DNA of 64,000 bases from Symbiodinium natans. Taxonomy: Eukaryota; Sar; Dinophyceae; Suessiales; Symbiodiniaceae. Where the stretch lies: NCBI GenBank assembly GCA_905221605.1, contig CAJNDS010000646.1:77001-141000 (forward strand), given 5' to 3'. Below the pieces are notes generated by a model. It ran no database searches. It was given only the letters and a program-made list of their open reading frames with translations, and was not told the origin of the DNA. Shown here piece by piece: positions 52,379 to 63,889 of the stretch (positions are counted from its first letter, which is position 1; the number at the start of each line of letters is the position of its first letter). Position numbers and translations under genes: made by a program.

Positions 52379-54959
52379 TGGTTCTCGCATGTCAGGCTTC
52401 TTCGGCCTCGCAATCTGTGGGGCTTCTTGTGGCTTCTTCGGCCCCCTCTTTTCACACCGCTTGCGAAATTGTGGCTCCAACGCTGCACCTTTCGGGAGCC
52501 TTGGCTCCACATGGGCCTTTGCAAGAGATGGGACGGCAAAGTCCCAACGCAACAGCACCTGCTAATTGCTGATGGCGCTGCAGATTAAAAGCAACAAATT
52601 AGATGCTCGCAATTTCGGAGCTGTCCACAAGTGCGGGGGCCGTGGAGCCTAGGCCTCAGCGTCCTCGCCGCAGCCTAGCTCCCAATCGCGTCTGCACTTC
52701 GGCAGAAAATGCCAGATGCTTGTGAAATCATGGGTCCCTGCATACCATAACCATCATAACCTGACAACACGTCCCACTCCTCAAACATGAGACATTCCGT
52801 GGGAAAACAAGACTCCAAGACCTCTGATCTAGTCTTTAGCGGTCAGAGGCCTCCGGTGTCGAAGCGTTTCCAACCCGCTGACGCTCACGGGGATCGCGTC
52901 AGGGACTGCGCGTCAGGGCTGGAGTTCCTGCCGAACCTTGGCTGAAACTGGCCCTCAGGCACTCTCTTTGGAAGGCACATCTTCAAATCAAGGACACGGG
53001 GTTCTAAAAGCCTCGCTGGAGAGCAATGCCTCTGCCTTGCCTGCCCTACTTGCGGTGCTTTTCAAGCTTGAGCGGAGGTGCGTCTGGCGGAACACACGGC
53101 GGAGAGGCACGAAGGAGCAAGCCGTCAGACCAAGGCCTCGGGTAAACGAGGCTAAGCGGCTAAGCTGATCCAAAGCGGCGCCAGTGTGGCTCCACGGTTC
53201 GAGTCAGGCCGATTTCTGCCGAAGCTCTTATCCCCAGGCCCCACCAAAACACCTTCCACACCACGGACTGCGACTCCTCTGCAACCGCCTGCAGGGCTCA
53301 CTCAAGGATAAGGGGGACGCCATGTGCAGGAAGGATGATCATGAGCAAGGATTGTATCCAAAAGGGTTGATTGCTAGGCGTCGATGTGTTCATTGTGGGA
53401 TTTGAGGTCGCTGGTCGATGAACGTTGAAGGCTCAGGGTTCGCCTGCCCAGAAAGCACTTTGTTCTCTGCAGTATACAGTTTGGCAGTGTGTGATGATCA
53501 TGCCACCACAAGTAGCCAATATCGGTTCCCAACACTGTTTGTTTGTTTGCTTGTGGATCTTGAGGGGCGCTTCCTGAATCCAAATCTCAAAATTTGCACG
53601 GTCTATACCAAGATCGTCAAAGCCCGGTCTGTGTTTTTCTTACGTCTTGTGTACAAGCGTCAGAGGAAAGAACGACACTCCCTGCCCGCACCGACGTCCA
53701 CGTGAAGGGACAGGGAGATAGAAAAATGGCAAGCGGCGAAGTCAAACGCCTCCACAAAATTAGGCGCTTCATTACCTACCCCCCTCCAAAAAATATATAT
53801 AAACAAAAAAACAGCATTCGCCACCCGCATCCCGCCAACAACCATGAAGCCCTACCCCAAGTACAGGAAAACGGATGCAAAAGTGGTGCGGCTCCTGCAG
53901 AGTGCCGGGCTTCTCCAAGGCGACGGCGCAGGTTTGCAGCCGTTCCCCTGCCTCACCTGATGGCTTTGAGAGGGCTTTTCTTCAAAACGGGAATTTGTGA
54001 GCTTGTTTCCGGGGTGTCCAGGGTTTGGGGTTACAAGGGCTGTCCGCATGCGCGGCGCCTGTGGTTCGCACCCAGCATGTGCGAGAGCTGTGGTTCCCCC
54101 ACTCCTGAGCCACACCTTGGCACAAGCTCCAGGTATGGGAGTCCGCATCAGGGAAAGCAGAAGAAAAGTCCTCCTTGCACTCCTTGCACTCCTTGCACTC
54201 CTTGCACTCCTTGCACTCCTTGCACTCCTTGCAGTCCTCACTTCCTCACTTCCTCAAACCGAAACTGAGGTAAACTTATCGCATCTTGACGTCAACTACC
54301 GCAAGATGTGCGCCTTCGGCAATCCAGACGTCACCGCTGTAGGAGCCGTCGGAGCGATAGTTCGCAGAGGATGCGGCAGGGATGCCGTACTCGTATGCGC
54401 AGCTCAGGTGCCTGTGCTGGAGCCCTGAACTCAACTCAATTCGTGGGGAGCTTATGCTGGATGATGGCTACAAGTACTGGGGTGACCATTACAACTAGAG
54501 TGACCATGGTAACCATGGTATCAATCATATGAATGATGCATGAACTTAATTGAACAACAAGCAGAATTAGAAAAGGAATGAAGATAGTACAAGCAGAAAA
54601 TGACAAGGGCCTCAATAAAGGAGTTACTGCTAGGGGCGGAGGTAAGCAACAGGAGCAGGACGCTGCGCTTTTCTAGCCGCGAGAAGCGCATGTCCACTGG
54701 CACGGTCAGAGGCCCTTAAGCCTTACCACCGAAACCTTCATGAAAACTTGCCCACAGAATTTTCCGAAACCCGCTCTGAGGTGCTTGGAGGCGGAGCCAC
54801 CATCCCCGTAGCCAAAGTCCAAGTCCTCATTCTTTGAGACGGAGACTAGGGCCCAGGGCGTGTAGCCTCAGTTTCTCCGGCAATGGACACAGTTTGAAAG
54901 CGATCACTCGCCCGCCTCCCCCCCCCCCACGACTTCCGAAACCCCGCAATCTGAAAAAA
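52379..54959. other. No gene resolved; one coding-looking basic stretch
   Basis: 52526-52385 minus reads a lysine/proline-rich segment (RCEKRGPKKPQEAPQ) that may be an exon. The rest shows no recognisable motif apart from the minisatellite at 54172-54237. Confidence 0.4.
54172..54237 (+). repeat. 9-bp tandem repeat (TCCTTGCAC)n
   Basis: Seven copies of TCCTTGCAC, the last one TCCTTGCAG. In one plus frame it would encode LAL repeats, but the period and purity indicate a minisatellite. Confidence 0.95.
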
Positions 54960-55316
54960 GGGGCTGTAGGTCCGGCGCCGGCGTGAGCTGTGGAGGAGCC
55001 GCTCGGGGGCCTCGCCGCCTTCTCCGCCTTCCTCGTCTTGCTCTTCTTCGCCTTGCGAGATCACTGAAGAACTTCGACCCCGTGAAAGCGCAAAAATGCC
55101 GCTCATCCCACCTTCCTCGCTTTGGAGGCGGCGCTGACTCAGCTGCGAATTCTCAAAGTCAAAGTTGGCGGCCTCGGAGCACTCCTGCAGACGGCATATC
55201 ACAGCATAGCTCGATGAAGACAGCCGTTGCCCGTACATCACACAACTGCTACAAGGGCCGTCCTTCTTGTGGAGGCTCTGACCACCATGCTTCTTCACAA
55301 TGCCTAAAATCTCTGC
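54960..55316 (-). CDS. Unidentified gene, three exon candidates
   Basis: 55316-55263 reads AEILGIVKKHGGQSLHKK; 55184 onward reads ECSEAANFDF; 55115 to about 54960 reads EGGMSGIFALSRGRSS, then a run of Glu/Gly and a basic RRRR patch. The first and third start after AG before G in phase 0 and the second can be joined in phase 0 with a GA donor. The sequence looks like an intracellular, partly disordered protein, but no family is recognised. Confidence 0.5.
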
Positions 55317-55855
55317 CTGATGCTTGCCAACACAGGATCTGAGCCATGCGCTTTGCTCTATCTTGCTCTGTTTCCACTACCAAAGCCCTTTAATGCCCGT
55401 GATCCACATGCGTCTCACATTTTGTCGGATCAATCCTTCCCATCTTTCGGACCGAGCTGCCGGGGTACACCAGCAATGCCTGCGACAAAACTCCGCACGC
55501 TGCGAAATAGATCGAGCAAAGCAAGCGGCTACCGTCTGCAGTTCCAGTTCCAAGTTGGCTCCGTGGCGGGTTGCGGTCCAAGCTGCTTTATGTGCCACGG
55601 CGCTGGATCCACCGCGAAGGGCTGTCCGGACTGATCTGTGCCACACCTCCAGGTCCCGTTGGAGACCACCTCTGGGGATGGGTTTCGTCTAAAGGGCGAG
55701 GGATGGAATGGAACAGGGTTTAGGGGAAGACGAGGTAGCTTAAAAGCTCTTGCGTACCAGTGCCTGAATCACCGTCACATGCTACCTCTGGTGCCGAATG
55801 TGAGCTATCACAGCTCTATCAGCTCATAAACCGCCTAGCCCTTTCCCCGCGGGGC

Positions 55856-55974
55856 CTTGTAGGCCCGCTCGGCCTCTGGCACGGTGTAGATTTCACCATC
55901 GAAGAGCTCAGGTGCATACGTGATCTCGCCGTTACATGTGCACATCTCTTGTTCTTTCCCGCACCAGTACGTTC
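55856..55974 (-). CDS. Cysteine-containing exon, unidentified (perhaps extracellular)
   Basis: One exon of 119 bases starting after CAAG and ending at a GC donor (TACAAG then GCCCC). It reads TYWCGKEQEMCTCNG followed by EITYAPELFDGEIY and VPEAERAYK. Closely spaced cysteines with Gly and Tyr suggest a secreted domain. Adjacent exons not found. Confidence 0.5.
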
Positions 55975-56465
55975 CTTGACGGCACAAGACAGTCACAAGA
56001 GAAGCACTCGCCCAACCACTTCTAACCTCAACGTCCACCTCCTTGGGCTTGAGACTCCTCTGAGCTCATCTGGGTTATGGAGTTCTGGAGCTTTGGAAAG
56101 GGATCTCAAAGGGTTTGCCGAGAGCTCGGCCACGAGGCTACAACCTCTCACTTAGAGACATGTCTCCAGGGCAGACGGCAATCTCCTCCGTCAGAAAAAC
56201 GGGCGGACTCCCAGATGGCATTGAGCCAAGCCTGTAGCCACCGCAAGTGCTCCTGTGAGACCAGGGCAGAGCTTGACAAGCTTGCGGGGGGGTTACACTG
56301 TTACACTGCGCACTCAAAGACGATGGTAGATGCAGTCTCCTGGTTTCTGTGTCGGCACAGCTCACACCGGCTACAAGCACCTCACACTGTGTCTGTCGCC
56401 AGGCCGGTCTCACCTCCCATGCCTGGGAACAGGTTTGGGTCGTAAGCTTCGGAGTTGTCCGTGAC

Positions 56466-56738
56466 CTACGCCTTATGGAGAATCTTGACGAATTTTGTCC
56501 CTTCTAGATGTGACAGCTCTGAACCACGTGCGCATGTCGGCTTGCTGTGCTTGCGCAGCGCGGTGTGTTGCGCCTTCGCCTTTTGAAGGAAGGTGCCCGC
56601 AGAGTAGATGCCAAAGATCGCACCTGAGACAAGGGCTAGCTGCAGGTTGCCGCAGAGGAGAACCATGAGAACAATTGAGAACACTTCACCAAACACTGCC
56701 ATCCAGCACAGGGTCAACAGAAGAGAAACCAAGCTCAT
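56466..56738 (-). CDS. Small membrane protein or first exon of a larger one
   Basis: ATG at 56738 opens 90 codons with two hydrophobic helices (SLVSLLLTLCWMAVFGE-VFSIVLMVLLC, then LALVSGAIFGIYSAGTFL) followed by a basic tail. GCCTCTGCAG 22 bases upstream could be a spliced-leader acceptor. The second half of the frame may be intron. No family recognised. Confidence 0.5.
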   Translation of the reverse strand: MSLVSLLLTLCWMAVFGEVFSIVLMVLLCGNLQLALVSGAIFGIYSAGTFLQKAKAQHTALRKHSKPTCARGSELSHLEGTKFVKILHKA

Positions 56739-57021
56739 GGCCGACGGTGACTATCCAGCTGCAGAGGCAACATCCAACGCTCCACTTAATCAGCTGCGGG
56801 TGATCCTCCAGTTGTGCGTCTGTTTGGGGAGCAATGAGCTCGATCTGTGGACAACTTTGACCAACTTTGAAGGAAGTGGGTCCAGCAACTCATCCAGTGC
56901 TTTCAGCACGCTGCCAGGCCGCTCTCGATACGCCATTAGCGCAGCCTATGGCCGGCAGTCGGGGACGCTGTGAGCCAAGTTTCGGCCGAGCCACAAGGTC
57001 GAAAATGGCCTAAGATCCTAA

Positions 57022-57094
57022 CACCCTAAACCCTAAACCCTACACCCTAAACCCTGAACCCTAAACCCTAAACCCTACACCCTAAACCCTAAAC
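57022..57094 (+). repeat. Telomere-like array (CCCTAAA)n
   Basis: About ten units, several with CCCTACA or CCCTGAA changes. Confidence 0.93.
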
Positions 57095-57197
57095 AAAAAG
57101 CCCGGGGTGCACTGAGCGCGACGCGGGGCGAGCGGCAACTTAGGTAGTGGCTCGCGGACCCTGAGCCATGGGGGGGGGGGGGGAGGGTTATGCAGAG

Positions 57198-57315
57198 TTT
57201 TAGGGTTTAGGGTCTAGGGTTTAGGGTTTAGGGTTCAGGCTTGGGGTTTAGGGTTTAGGGTTTAGGGGTTAGGGTTTAGGGTTTAGGGTTTAGGGTTTAG
57301 GGTTTAGGGTTTAAG
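57198..57315 (+). repeat. Telomere-like array (TTTAGGG)n
   Basis: About sixteen units in the opposite orientation to the array at 57022-57094, with a G14 run at 57171-57184 between them. Confidence 0.93.
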
Positions 57316-58583
57316 GGGAGATACGCCACATTCCGTACATTAATAGCGTGGTGCCTCCGGCTCATGAGCCAGGATGAGCTCCTTCATCCGAGTCAGGGCG
57401 CTGCCGAAAACAAGCACTCATACAGCGTCACAGCCCCAGGAACGTCAAAGCATCAAAATCCAATCAACATTGAGTTCTCCTGTAAGACCAAGCGTTTGAC
57501 AGCCACGAGCCCCATCGAGCATCAGGCTTGAGAAACACAAATGTGTGCAACGCAAGCTCGTGACAGCTATGATCAAATCATCTGAGCATTCGTGATGTCC
57601 GCAGCTTGCTCATAATACGTCCGTATGTGGGCAACAGATGTCTCCTCGTGCTTACTTTCAGACCGCATCCTACTTGCAGTTGGTGTCCATGTTAGCGACT
57701 TCCCGTAGCTAGCCCTTGAGAGGATAGCGGAGACAGATCGACAGCCGGGCTGAGGGTGAACATCTCCGAATTCTGACATCTGGTTGACAACTGCACAACA
57801 TGCACAACATTAGTTTGGTTTTGATCGGGCGGCGCCGACGCAATGTTGCAGCATGTCGCTTGTCGCTTGTCGCTTGGTTGGAGACCAAGGACGTGATATG
57901 GTGCATATGTAGAATGGCACCGACCCTTCCCTTGCAACGAATAGAGCACATCGGCAGAGCTACAGACAAACTAGGGTGGCAAGTGGCTCCCCACTGCAAG
58001 GCAGTAGAACGCACTTTGCCAAACAAGCTCTGAAAGGCAGAACCGCTTTCATGAACTTGCACGAGCTTGCATCTTGTGTGCAGCGACATCGGAGTGCAGG
58101 ATGATGGAAGCCCGTCGGGTAGATTTGGGAGTATGGGTGTGCTGTGTAGGTTCCCTGACTCCACAGCCCAATACATGTCTGTCGTGCGCATGCGCGGTTG
58201 TCTCAAGTTCTTTGAAAGATCCTTCGAAACGTGTGTCGTAACCCACAAGGTCCCAAAGCGTGTCCAGCTGAAGCTTGGGGTGTTGGATCTTACTTATCTT
58301 ACCTTCGAAACTTGTAGGTCCAACTTTATCTCACGGTCTTGCAGTTCTTGTATGCCCTTCCGTGTGCCCTGTGTGTCAAGCCTTGTCAAACTGCCAGAAT
58401 GGTGCACGAGAGCATGGAACCTGCAATCCCCCACAGCCGCGCGAATTGCTCAGCAAAGGAGCGTTCAGAGATGCTCACAATGAAGACTCCAGCGCCTTGG
58501 CACAGGATGTCACACGCTCTACGGGACCTTTCTGCGGGGGATGACCACCTGCTACGACATTCGCATACGACCTGTGCTCCGCT
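57316..58583. other. No gene resolved
   Basis: Frames of up to 180 codons on the minus strand lack recognisable motifs. 58475-58675 minus reads a coding-looking piece (KKQTPFQKVLDVYKAGE) that could be an alternative continuation of the exon at 58787. Confidence 0.4.
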
Positions 58584-58787
58584 TCACCAGCCTTGTATAC
58601 GTCCAGCACCTTCTGGAATGGAGTCTGCTTCTTGCGCATAGCCTGATGGCCGCGGCACATGGATGTAACGCTCATCCGAACGGACTGTTTTCACCGCGGC
58701 CTCCTGCACCTCAACGATGTGCTTGCGCACCAGCCCTCGCAAGTCTAAATCAGATGAAGCAATGTCCTGCAAGGTTCCAGGCAAAAC
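58584..58787 (-). CDS. Unidentified exon, helical protein
   Basis: After GAGAAAG (acceptor AG before G at 58788), the frame reads VLPGTLQDIASSDLDL, RGLVRKHIVEVQEAAVKTVR and DERYIHVPRPSG, then runs to a stop at 58584. The regular polar/apolar alternation suggests a real helical domain. A GT donor after the GCG codon of the QEAA stretch, or after CAT of ERYIH, would shorten it. Family unknown. Confidence 0.5.
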   Translation of the reverse strand, partial: VLPGTLQDIASSDLDLRGLVRKHIVEVQEAAVKTVRSDERYIHVPRPSGYAQEADSIPEGAGRIQGW

Positions 58788-59156
58788 CTTTCTCACTCCG
58801 TGACTGTGAAAGTCTCTGCAACTCTGAAACCTTTGGGCCCCGCTTTCCGCATCTTTCCCGCATCTTCCTCACATCTTCCCACAGCTTCCTCCAACCTATC
58901 CATGCATGTCCTCAGGGCAGTCAGGCTCGGTGACCATGGACTGCGGAGGAGGGGCCAGCGCAAACGCCTGATAGATCTGATGCATTTAGAGAATCATTGG
59001 TATAATTTCAAAACGCAATGTGTGAACAATCGGAGCGAAAAAAATGGAATCATCGTGTCACCCACGCCTGCTTGGCCTCCGGCTGCCCTGGCTTTGAGAG
59101 GGACTTGGGCACCTTTTTGCACCCGGCCCAGCAACATACCCAAGACTGACGCCAGG

Positions 59157-59195
59157 TCCAGAATGGTCCAGAATGGTCCAGAATGGTCCAGATTG
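59157..59195 (+). repeat. 10-bp tandem repeat (GTCCAGAATG)n
   Basis: Four copies of GTCCAGAATG; a further 11-bp set (CTCGTGTGCAC) follows at 59288-59334. Confidence 0.9.
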
Positions 59196-59756
59196 CATGC
59201 ATTTGCCACCTCCAACTTCAGGCTCGCAGGCTCTGCCTCGGTGCAGCTCGGCACCTCAGCCGAAAGCCCCCACCACTCGTGCGCCCCCTCGTGTGCCCTC
59301 GTGTGCACTCGTCTGCACTCGTGTGCACTCGCGAACTCCTGCGAACTTGCGCCTCCGGTTCGCTGGGGCCGTCGGGCTGCTCAGACTCTGCGGGATGGGC
59401 CTTCAACGGAGCACAGATGAGATGCGCCAGAGCTTAGACCATCCGAATGTCCCGTAAACTTCGTAAACTCGAAACACATTTCAGAAAACCAAAGTGGGTG
59501 TCTGCATTGACCTGCCTCGGCCGCGCCACCTGCTGGGCCCAGACTCACGGAGCCCACGGCACCGGGCGCATCCTGTCCCCAAGAACCACAACGCTTCTTG
59601 GCCGACAGCTAACGTGCAGGCAGATATTGCTTTCTTCCCCTCTCTCCGCAGAGGCGTCCGCAGAGGCCTCCACAGAGGACTCCGCCGGCTGCTTTCCACG
59701 CAAGCGGCGGCCCAAGGAGACCATCTCCTGAAAGCTCAGCCTTCGAGATTTCAATA

Positions 59757-59817
59757 GAGAAGCGCAGAGAAGCGCAGATAAGCGCAGAGAAGCGCAGAGA
59801 AGCGCAGAGAGGCGAAG
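59757..59817 (+). repeat. 10-bp tandem repeat (AGAAGCGCAG)n
   Basis: Six copies of AGAAGCGCAG with single changes, directly upstream of a coding-looking minus-strand exon starting near 59730 (EMVSLGRRLRGKQPAE). Confidence 0.93.
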
Positions 59818-61557
59818 CTAGAATTCCTGCTTCTCAATCTATGATGCTTTGGTTCCTGTGGCTAGGGTCCACGTGGGGGGCCTCGATGCAGGCCTCGGTG
59901 TGGCCCTTGGCGACTCAGGTTCCTTGGAAGGTGCCTGGCACGAGACGACCCTGTCGGAACGCTTTCCTCAGAGATGCACCCCGACAATGCCCAGCAATCA
60001 CCAACATCTGACCAACATTCACCAACAATCCCCAACAACAGCAGCCGGGCGAACCGGAGCTGCAGCATTGTCCATGGGCGCCCCTGGCACTTCATGATAC
60101 AGCCGGCACAGCCGAAAGACCGTAAACAGTCTCCCAATTTCCGGGCATGCCTTCGACACTCTCATGTCGCCGGCGCTTCGCCGACTTTCGAGTGTAAGCC
60201 TCGGCCAGCACAGGATTTTCCCAAGACATCCCCGCAAACTCCAGCAAAGCCAGAACTCTAAACCGCGCGGAAGGATGTGACCTTCTCAGGAACCACAGCG
60301 ATGTCCAGGCGTTGCGTTGGTGAAGGCTCCTGGCCGTTCAGGCGAATCACCGAGCTCAACACCCTCTACTCCCTCAGAGACTGGTTTGCGGTCCTCGGAT
60401 ACCTTTTGCGTGGGGCACAGCTCCTTGCCAGCATACTTTAAGTGCAGGAACTTAATCGCGTGCGTGGTGCATGCCAACTTGTTTCAGAAGGACTTACAGT
60501 TTGCAACACTTAGAAGTTCGAAGCATCGAGAAGCTTGCTTAGAGCGTAAACCTTAAAGGGTAATTAAAGATTTAACGGCATCATCGCTTAGGGCTCCAGG
60601 GCCTATGGATGCTCTGAGCCGCCTTAGAGACACTCTTCAGCTACATTCGGACCTGCCATGAGTGGATCATGCCAGCCGACATGTGAAGCAACTCCTCTGC
60701 AAGCTTCTGCGTCGGTGGGCAAAGATCCTGGAGGCACATGAGCAAAGTGTGCAATGACCATTTGACACCCGGATCCGGAATCCGTCCTCAGACAAGTTCT
60801 GGAGATCCTTGGCAATCACCTGGAAACCGTTGAAACTGTTGTGCAACCTTCTCGTGGAGTCCCTGCGGTGCAAGGCTCGGCAACAGCAACTCCTGGTGCT
60901 CTCATTGTCTCTCTCTTGTTCCTCCCTGTACAGGCTCTCTTCAGCCGCCCCGTGCTGGAGCCGCCGCGAGGGTGTGGGAAACCCAGTCACAAGCGGTAGC
61001 ACAGTCAGCGGTTTCGACCTGGGACCTCCCCCAGGGCCATACATGCTGTACATGCTGTACACAGGAGGGCTGCCGTAAACAAACATCGGAAACCCTCAGA
61101 CTTTTTGTACATCTCCCAAACGAAAACCCCTCAAGCTCACACCGAGGGAAGCCTGTCAGCTCGGAGGCTTGAACCCTCCGCACCTGCGCTGCAACAAATT
61201 GTAGATTCGAACGTATGCCGAGGTACGATGATGGATGACGCACGACGCAGCTATGCTGCGTGTTAGCCGGCTTTAGGCGTAGACATGGCGTAGCCCCCAG
61301 GCGCCTCCTCAGAACACTCTGAACGAAGCGGTCCTCATCAAAGAGCTCCTCGCGGCTGCGTAGGTGTTCAGCCGCTTTGGAGCACCTGAACTTTCAAGGG
61401 CTTGGAAACCTCTGCCATGTAGAACAGAACTAGGGGCCTGATTCGCTGCACGATGTCCGTCTCCCCATGTCTCTGCCACTTGGCCACAGCCTGGTAAACA
61501 GAGCTGAACCTCAGGAGAGCATCCACTGAAGTACTGATCTTCCAAGTCCTTTCCGGC

Positions 61558-61790
61558 CTTGTTCAGGTTCTGCAACTCCTTGTGCAACCTCCGGCTCCCG
61601 ACCGCCTGCTCAACATTCTCCTTCACGGAGCCCTCGGAGTCCTCGGAGGGAGCCTCAAAGAGTCAAAGAGACTTCAGATCTGTTCAAAAAGAAGCAAGGC
61701 GGGACTGCTTGGGATCTGCTTGGGGCACCACCTCCGTGCTCGCGCTGCTGGTCTCCAGATCTTCCCAGGTTTCTGGAATGTCCGCCACGG
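61558..61790 (-). CDS. Unidentified acidic/coiled protein, two exon candidates
   Basis: About 61790-61695 reads DIPETWEDLETSSASTEVV; 61653-61558 (exactly 32 codons, AG-before-G acceptor and GC donor, phase 0) reads EDSEGSVKENVEQAV and SRRLHKELQNLNK. Proline- and glutamate-rich segments at 62030-61970 (VPATEVPTPPETLAPAP) may be an earlier exon. No family recognised. Confidence 0.5.
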
Positions 61791-62261
61791 CCGCCACTGC
61801 CATGCCAGGTCCTCTGACTGGTGCCGCCAAAGGTGCTGGCAGCGTGGTCTCGACACCCCTGAGCTGACAGTGAAGAGCGCATCAATGAAAAGCTTAGTGG
61901 CTTAGTGTCCCCCCACAGCGTTCGACTGGCCTGGCCTCGCATGCCTCGCTGAGAGATGTGGGAGCTCACCAGCAACCGGCGCCGGTGCCAGAGTCTCCGG
62001 GGGTGTTGGCACTTCTGTCGCGGGGACCTGTGTGGAACCACGATCTTTGGAGGCCTCCTTGCAAGGTGAAGACCAATCCCACTGAGGCACTATCATCTGC
62101 GCTTCGTGCTGACATCGATACAGTTGACATGTGAGATGCTGCGAGATGATGCAGCACCCTGTATGTCCCAGTGTCCTGCATCTCGGCTCGCTCTCCTCGC
62201 GAACGCACAAGCCAAGGCGGCAGCGCAGGGCTCTGCAATGTCGCCTGGTAGCGAAAGTACT

Positions 62262-62365
62262 GCGAAGGAACTGAGGGAACTGAGGGAACTGAGAGAATTG
62301 AGGGAACTGAGGGAACTGAGGGAACTGAGGGAACTGAGAACTGAGAGAAATTGAGAGAAATTGAG
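62262..62365 (+). repeat. 9-bp tandem repeat (GGAACTGAG)n
   Basis: About ten copies of GGAACTGAG, drifting to GAGAAATTGA at the end. Frames across it give Leu-Arg-Glu or Gln-Phe-Pro repeats and are not called. Confidence 0.95.
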
Positions 62366-62859
62366 AGAACTGCAGAATCCACGCGGTCCTGGGGCGGCTG
62401 GCGAGGGCCGGGCCGCTCTGAACGCCGAGTGCCCTGAAGCCACGGCGGCAATGCCTCGCATCGCACACATGGCAAGATGATGGCATCTTTGCCACGACTA
62501 ATCACTAAGGCTCACTAAGGCCATGCAAGTCTCTGTAAACCATCCGCCTGCCCCTTTGCCTGTGCCGAGTCCTTCGGGTCTTTCGTGGCCTTCGTGGTCT
62601 TTGAAGCCTTTGAAGTCTTCGTACTTGAGGGGCGTCCCTCAGCCTCCTCAAGGCGTAGGGTCTCCTCGAGGCCAAGCGGAGCCAGAATTTAATAGCAAAC
62701 CCTGGCACAAGTCAGAGCAGAAGTGGGGCACTGACAGAGCTGACACTCACTCACGTCGCATTTCACCATATTTGGTTTCGCACGCTCTCTTACTGTACAA
62801 AGCTGAGACTACTTGTTGGCGAGCTCAACGCGGTTGCCACTGACACGAGTAGCGATGCC

Positions 62860-62932
62860 TAACATGCCCAGCGTGCCCAGCGTGCCCAACGTGCCCAACG
62901 TGCCCAATGTGCTCAACGTGCCCAACATGACT
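62860..62932 (+). repeat. 9-bp tandem repeat (GTGCCCAAC)n
   Basis: Seven or eight copies of GTGCCCAAC/GTGCCCAGC. Confidence 0.93.
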
Positions 62933-63220
62933 GACACTTGCCAGCGCAGAAGCCTTAAGCCTTAGGCTTCGGCTCGGCTTGCTACGGTAATGTGACAGTC
63001 AGAGCAGAATGATTCAAGGACGGCGTACCCTTCAAGATAGACATGTACTGGGAAATGAGAATACTGCACACGCACATCCTGCAATTGAAACTCTGAATGT
63101 GGTGCCTGGAGGCACAGGAAAAGCCTGTCTGGATTTTGCAGCAGCTCAATTCAAAAGTTCGCCTTGTGCCATGAGCAGGGCACTGCGGCAAGAGCTGCAG
63201 GACCAAACAGAGTGTGCTGC

Positions 63221-63502
63221 TCAATTGAGCGGTGCAATTTGGCTAAAGTCTTTCGGCTGCATTTTGCAGCAGAGCTTCTTCACCTTGTCGGCAATCCGTG
63301 AAGTGAACTTAGTCGCTGGCTTTTGGGTCCGCGTCGTGGCATTGCTTGGCGACGAATGGGGTTCTTGCTCATGCGATGCTTTTTGCCACAAGTCGGTGAC
63401 GAGTACCAAGCTATTCATGGCATCCACATATCTCAGGGCATAAGCCTGAGCAAGCTGAAGGATGTCGAAGGAGCGCCGCATCGAGTCGTGAAATTGCTCC
63501 AC
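63221..63502 (-). CDS. Unidentified gene, exon candidate
   Basis: A 93-codon minus-strand frame reads FHDSMRRSFDILQLAQ, AYALRYVDAMNSLVLV, a polar linker, and FTSRIADKVKKLCCK. An AG-before-G site after LAQ (63444) may divide it. Helical, soluble-looking; family not recognised. It may belong to the same gene as the piece at 63671-63889. Confidence 0.45.
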   Translation of the reverse strand: MEQFHDSMRRSFDILQLAQAYALRYVDAMNSLVLVTDLWQKASHEQEPHSSPSNATTRTQKPATKFTSRIADKVKKLCCKMQPKDFSQIAPLN

Positions 63503-63670
63503 CTTGCAAACTTTGCAACCAGCGCCACAACTCAGTCAGTGAGTTACTCTTCACTTGCCGGCACACAAGACCTGTAGTCTGATAGACAGCCGCAGATGCT
63601 TCCGAGGGGCCTTGACGGAAATCACCTGTGATTCTACAAGCTCTACTGCCAGATTGACTCAAGCTACGTT

Positions 63671-63889
63671 TCAGGGGCCGAGGACACAGAGTAGACTTCG
63701 CAGGACAACGGGCAAACGGAGGGCCTCGGAATCAGTGACGGCCGTCAGCTCGCCCAAGTGGAGCCACGGAGTCCAGAGGCTCATCTCAGCGAGCCAGCGA
63801 CGCTTGGAGACCGAGTGCTTCTCTGAGCCCAGGAGGTACACCAGGCAGCCCGTCGTCAAGAAATAGGCCTGCTCAAGCAGGGCTTCAAC
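63671..63889 (-). CDS. Unidentified gene, exon candidate near the window edge
   Basis: From an AG-before-G site (63890-63891) the frame reads VEALLEQAYFLTTGCLVYLL, SKRRWLAEMSLWTPWLHLG and ends after LLCVLGP at TGA 63673-63671. The hydrophobic helix and Trp-rich stretch suggest a membrane-associated protein. The gene must continue upstream of 63891. Confidence 0.5.
   Translation of the reverse strand, partial: VEALLEQAYFLTTGCLVYLLGSEKHSVSKRRWLAEMSLWTPWLHLGELTAVTDSEALRLPVVLRSLLCVLGP

Larger units (their letters stand above)
58788..61557. other. Unassigned stretch with scattered minus-strand exon candidates
   Basis: Two minus-strand pieces look coding: 59730-59645 (EMVSLGRRLRGKQPAE, Ser/Glu-rich end) and 60822-60765 (VIAKDLQNLSEDGFRIR). 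Both begin after AG before G. They could belong to the same gene as 61558-61790 but I cannot link them. Confidence 0.4.

Noticed and set aside
29400-57315. True chromosome end
   Set aside because: All telomere-like arrays are short, interrupted or flanked by unique sequence on both sides, and several lie inside introns.
34978-62932. CRISPR-like spaced repeats
   Set aside because: All arrays are direct tandem repeats without unique spacers, and the genome is eukaryotic.
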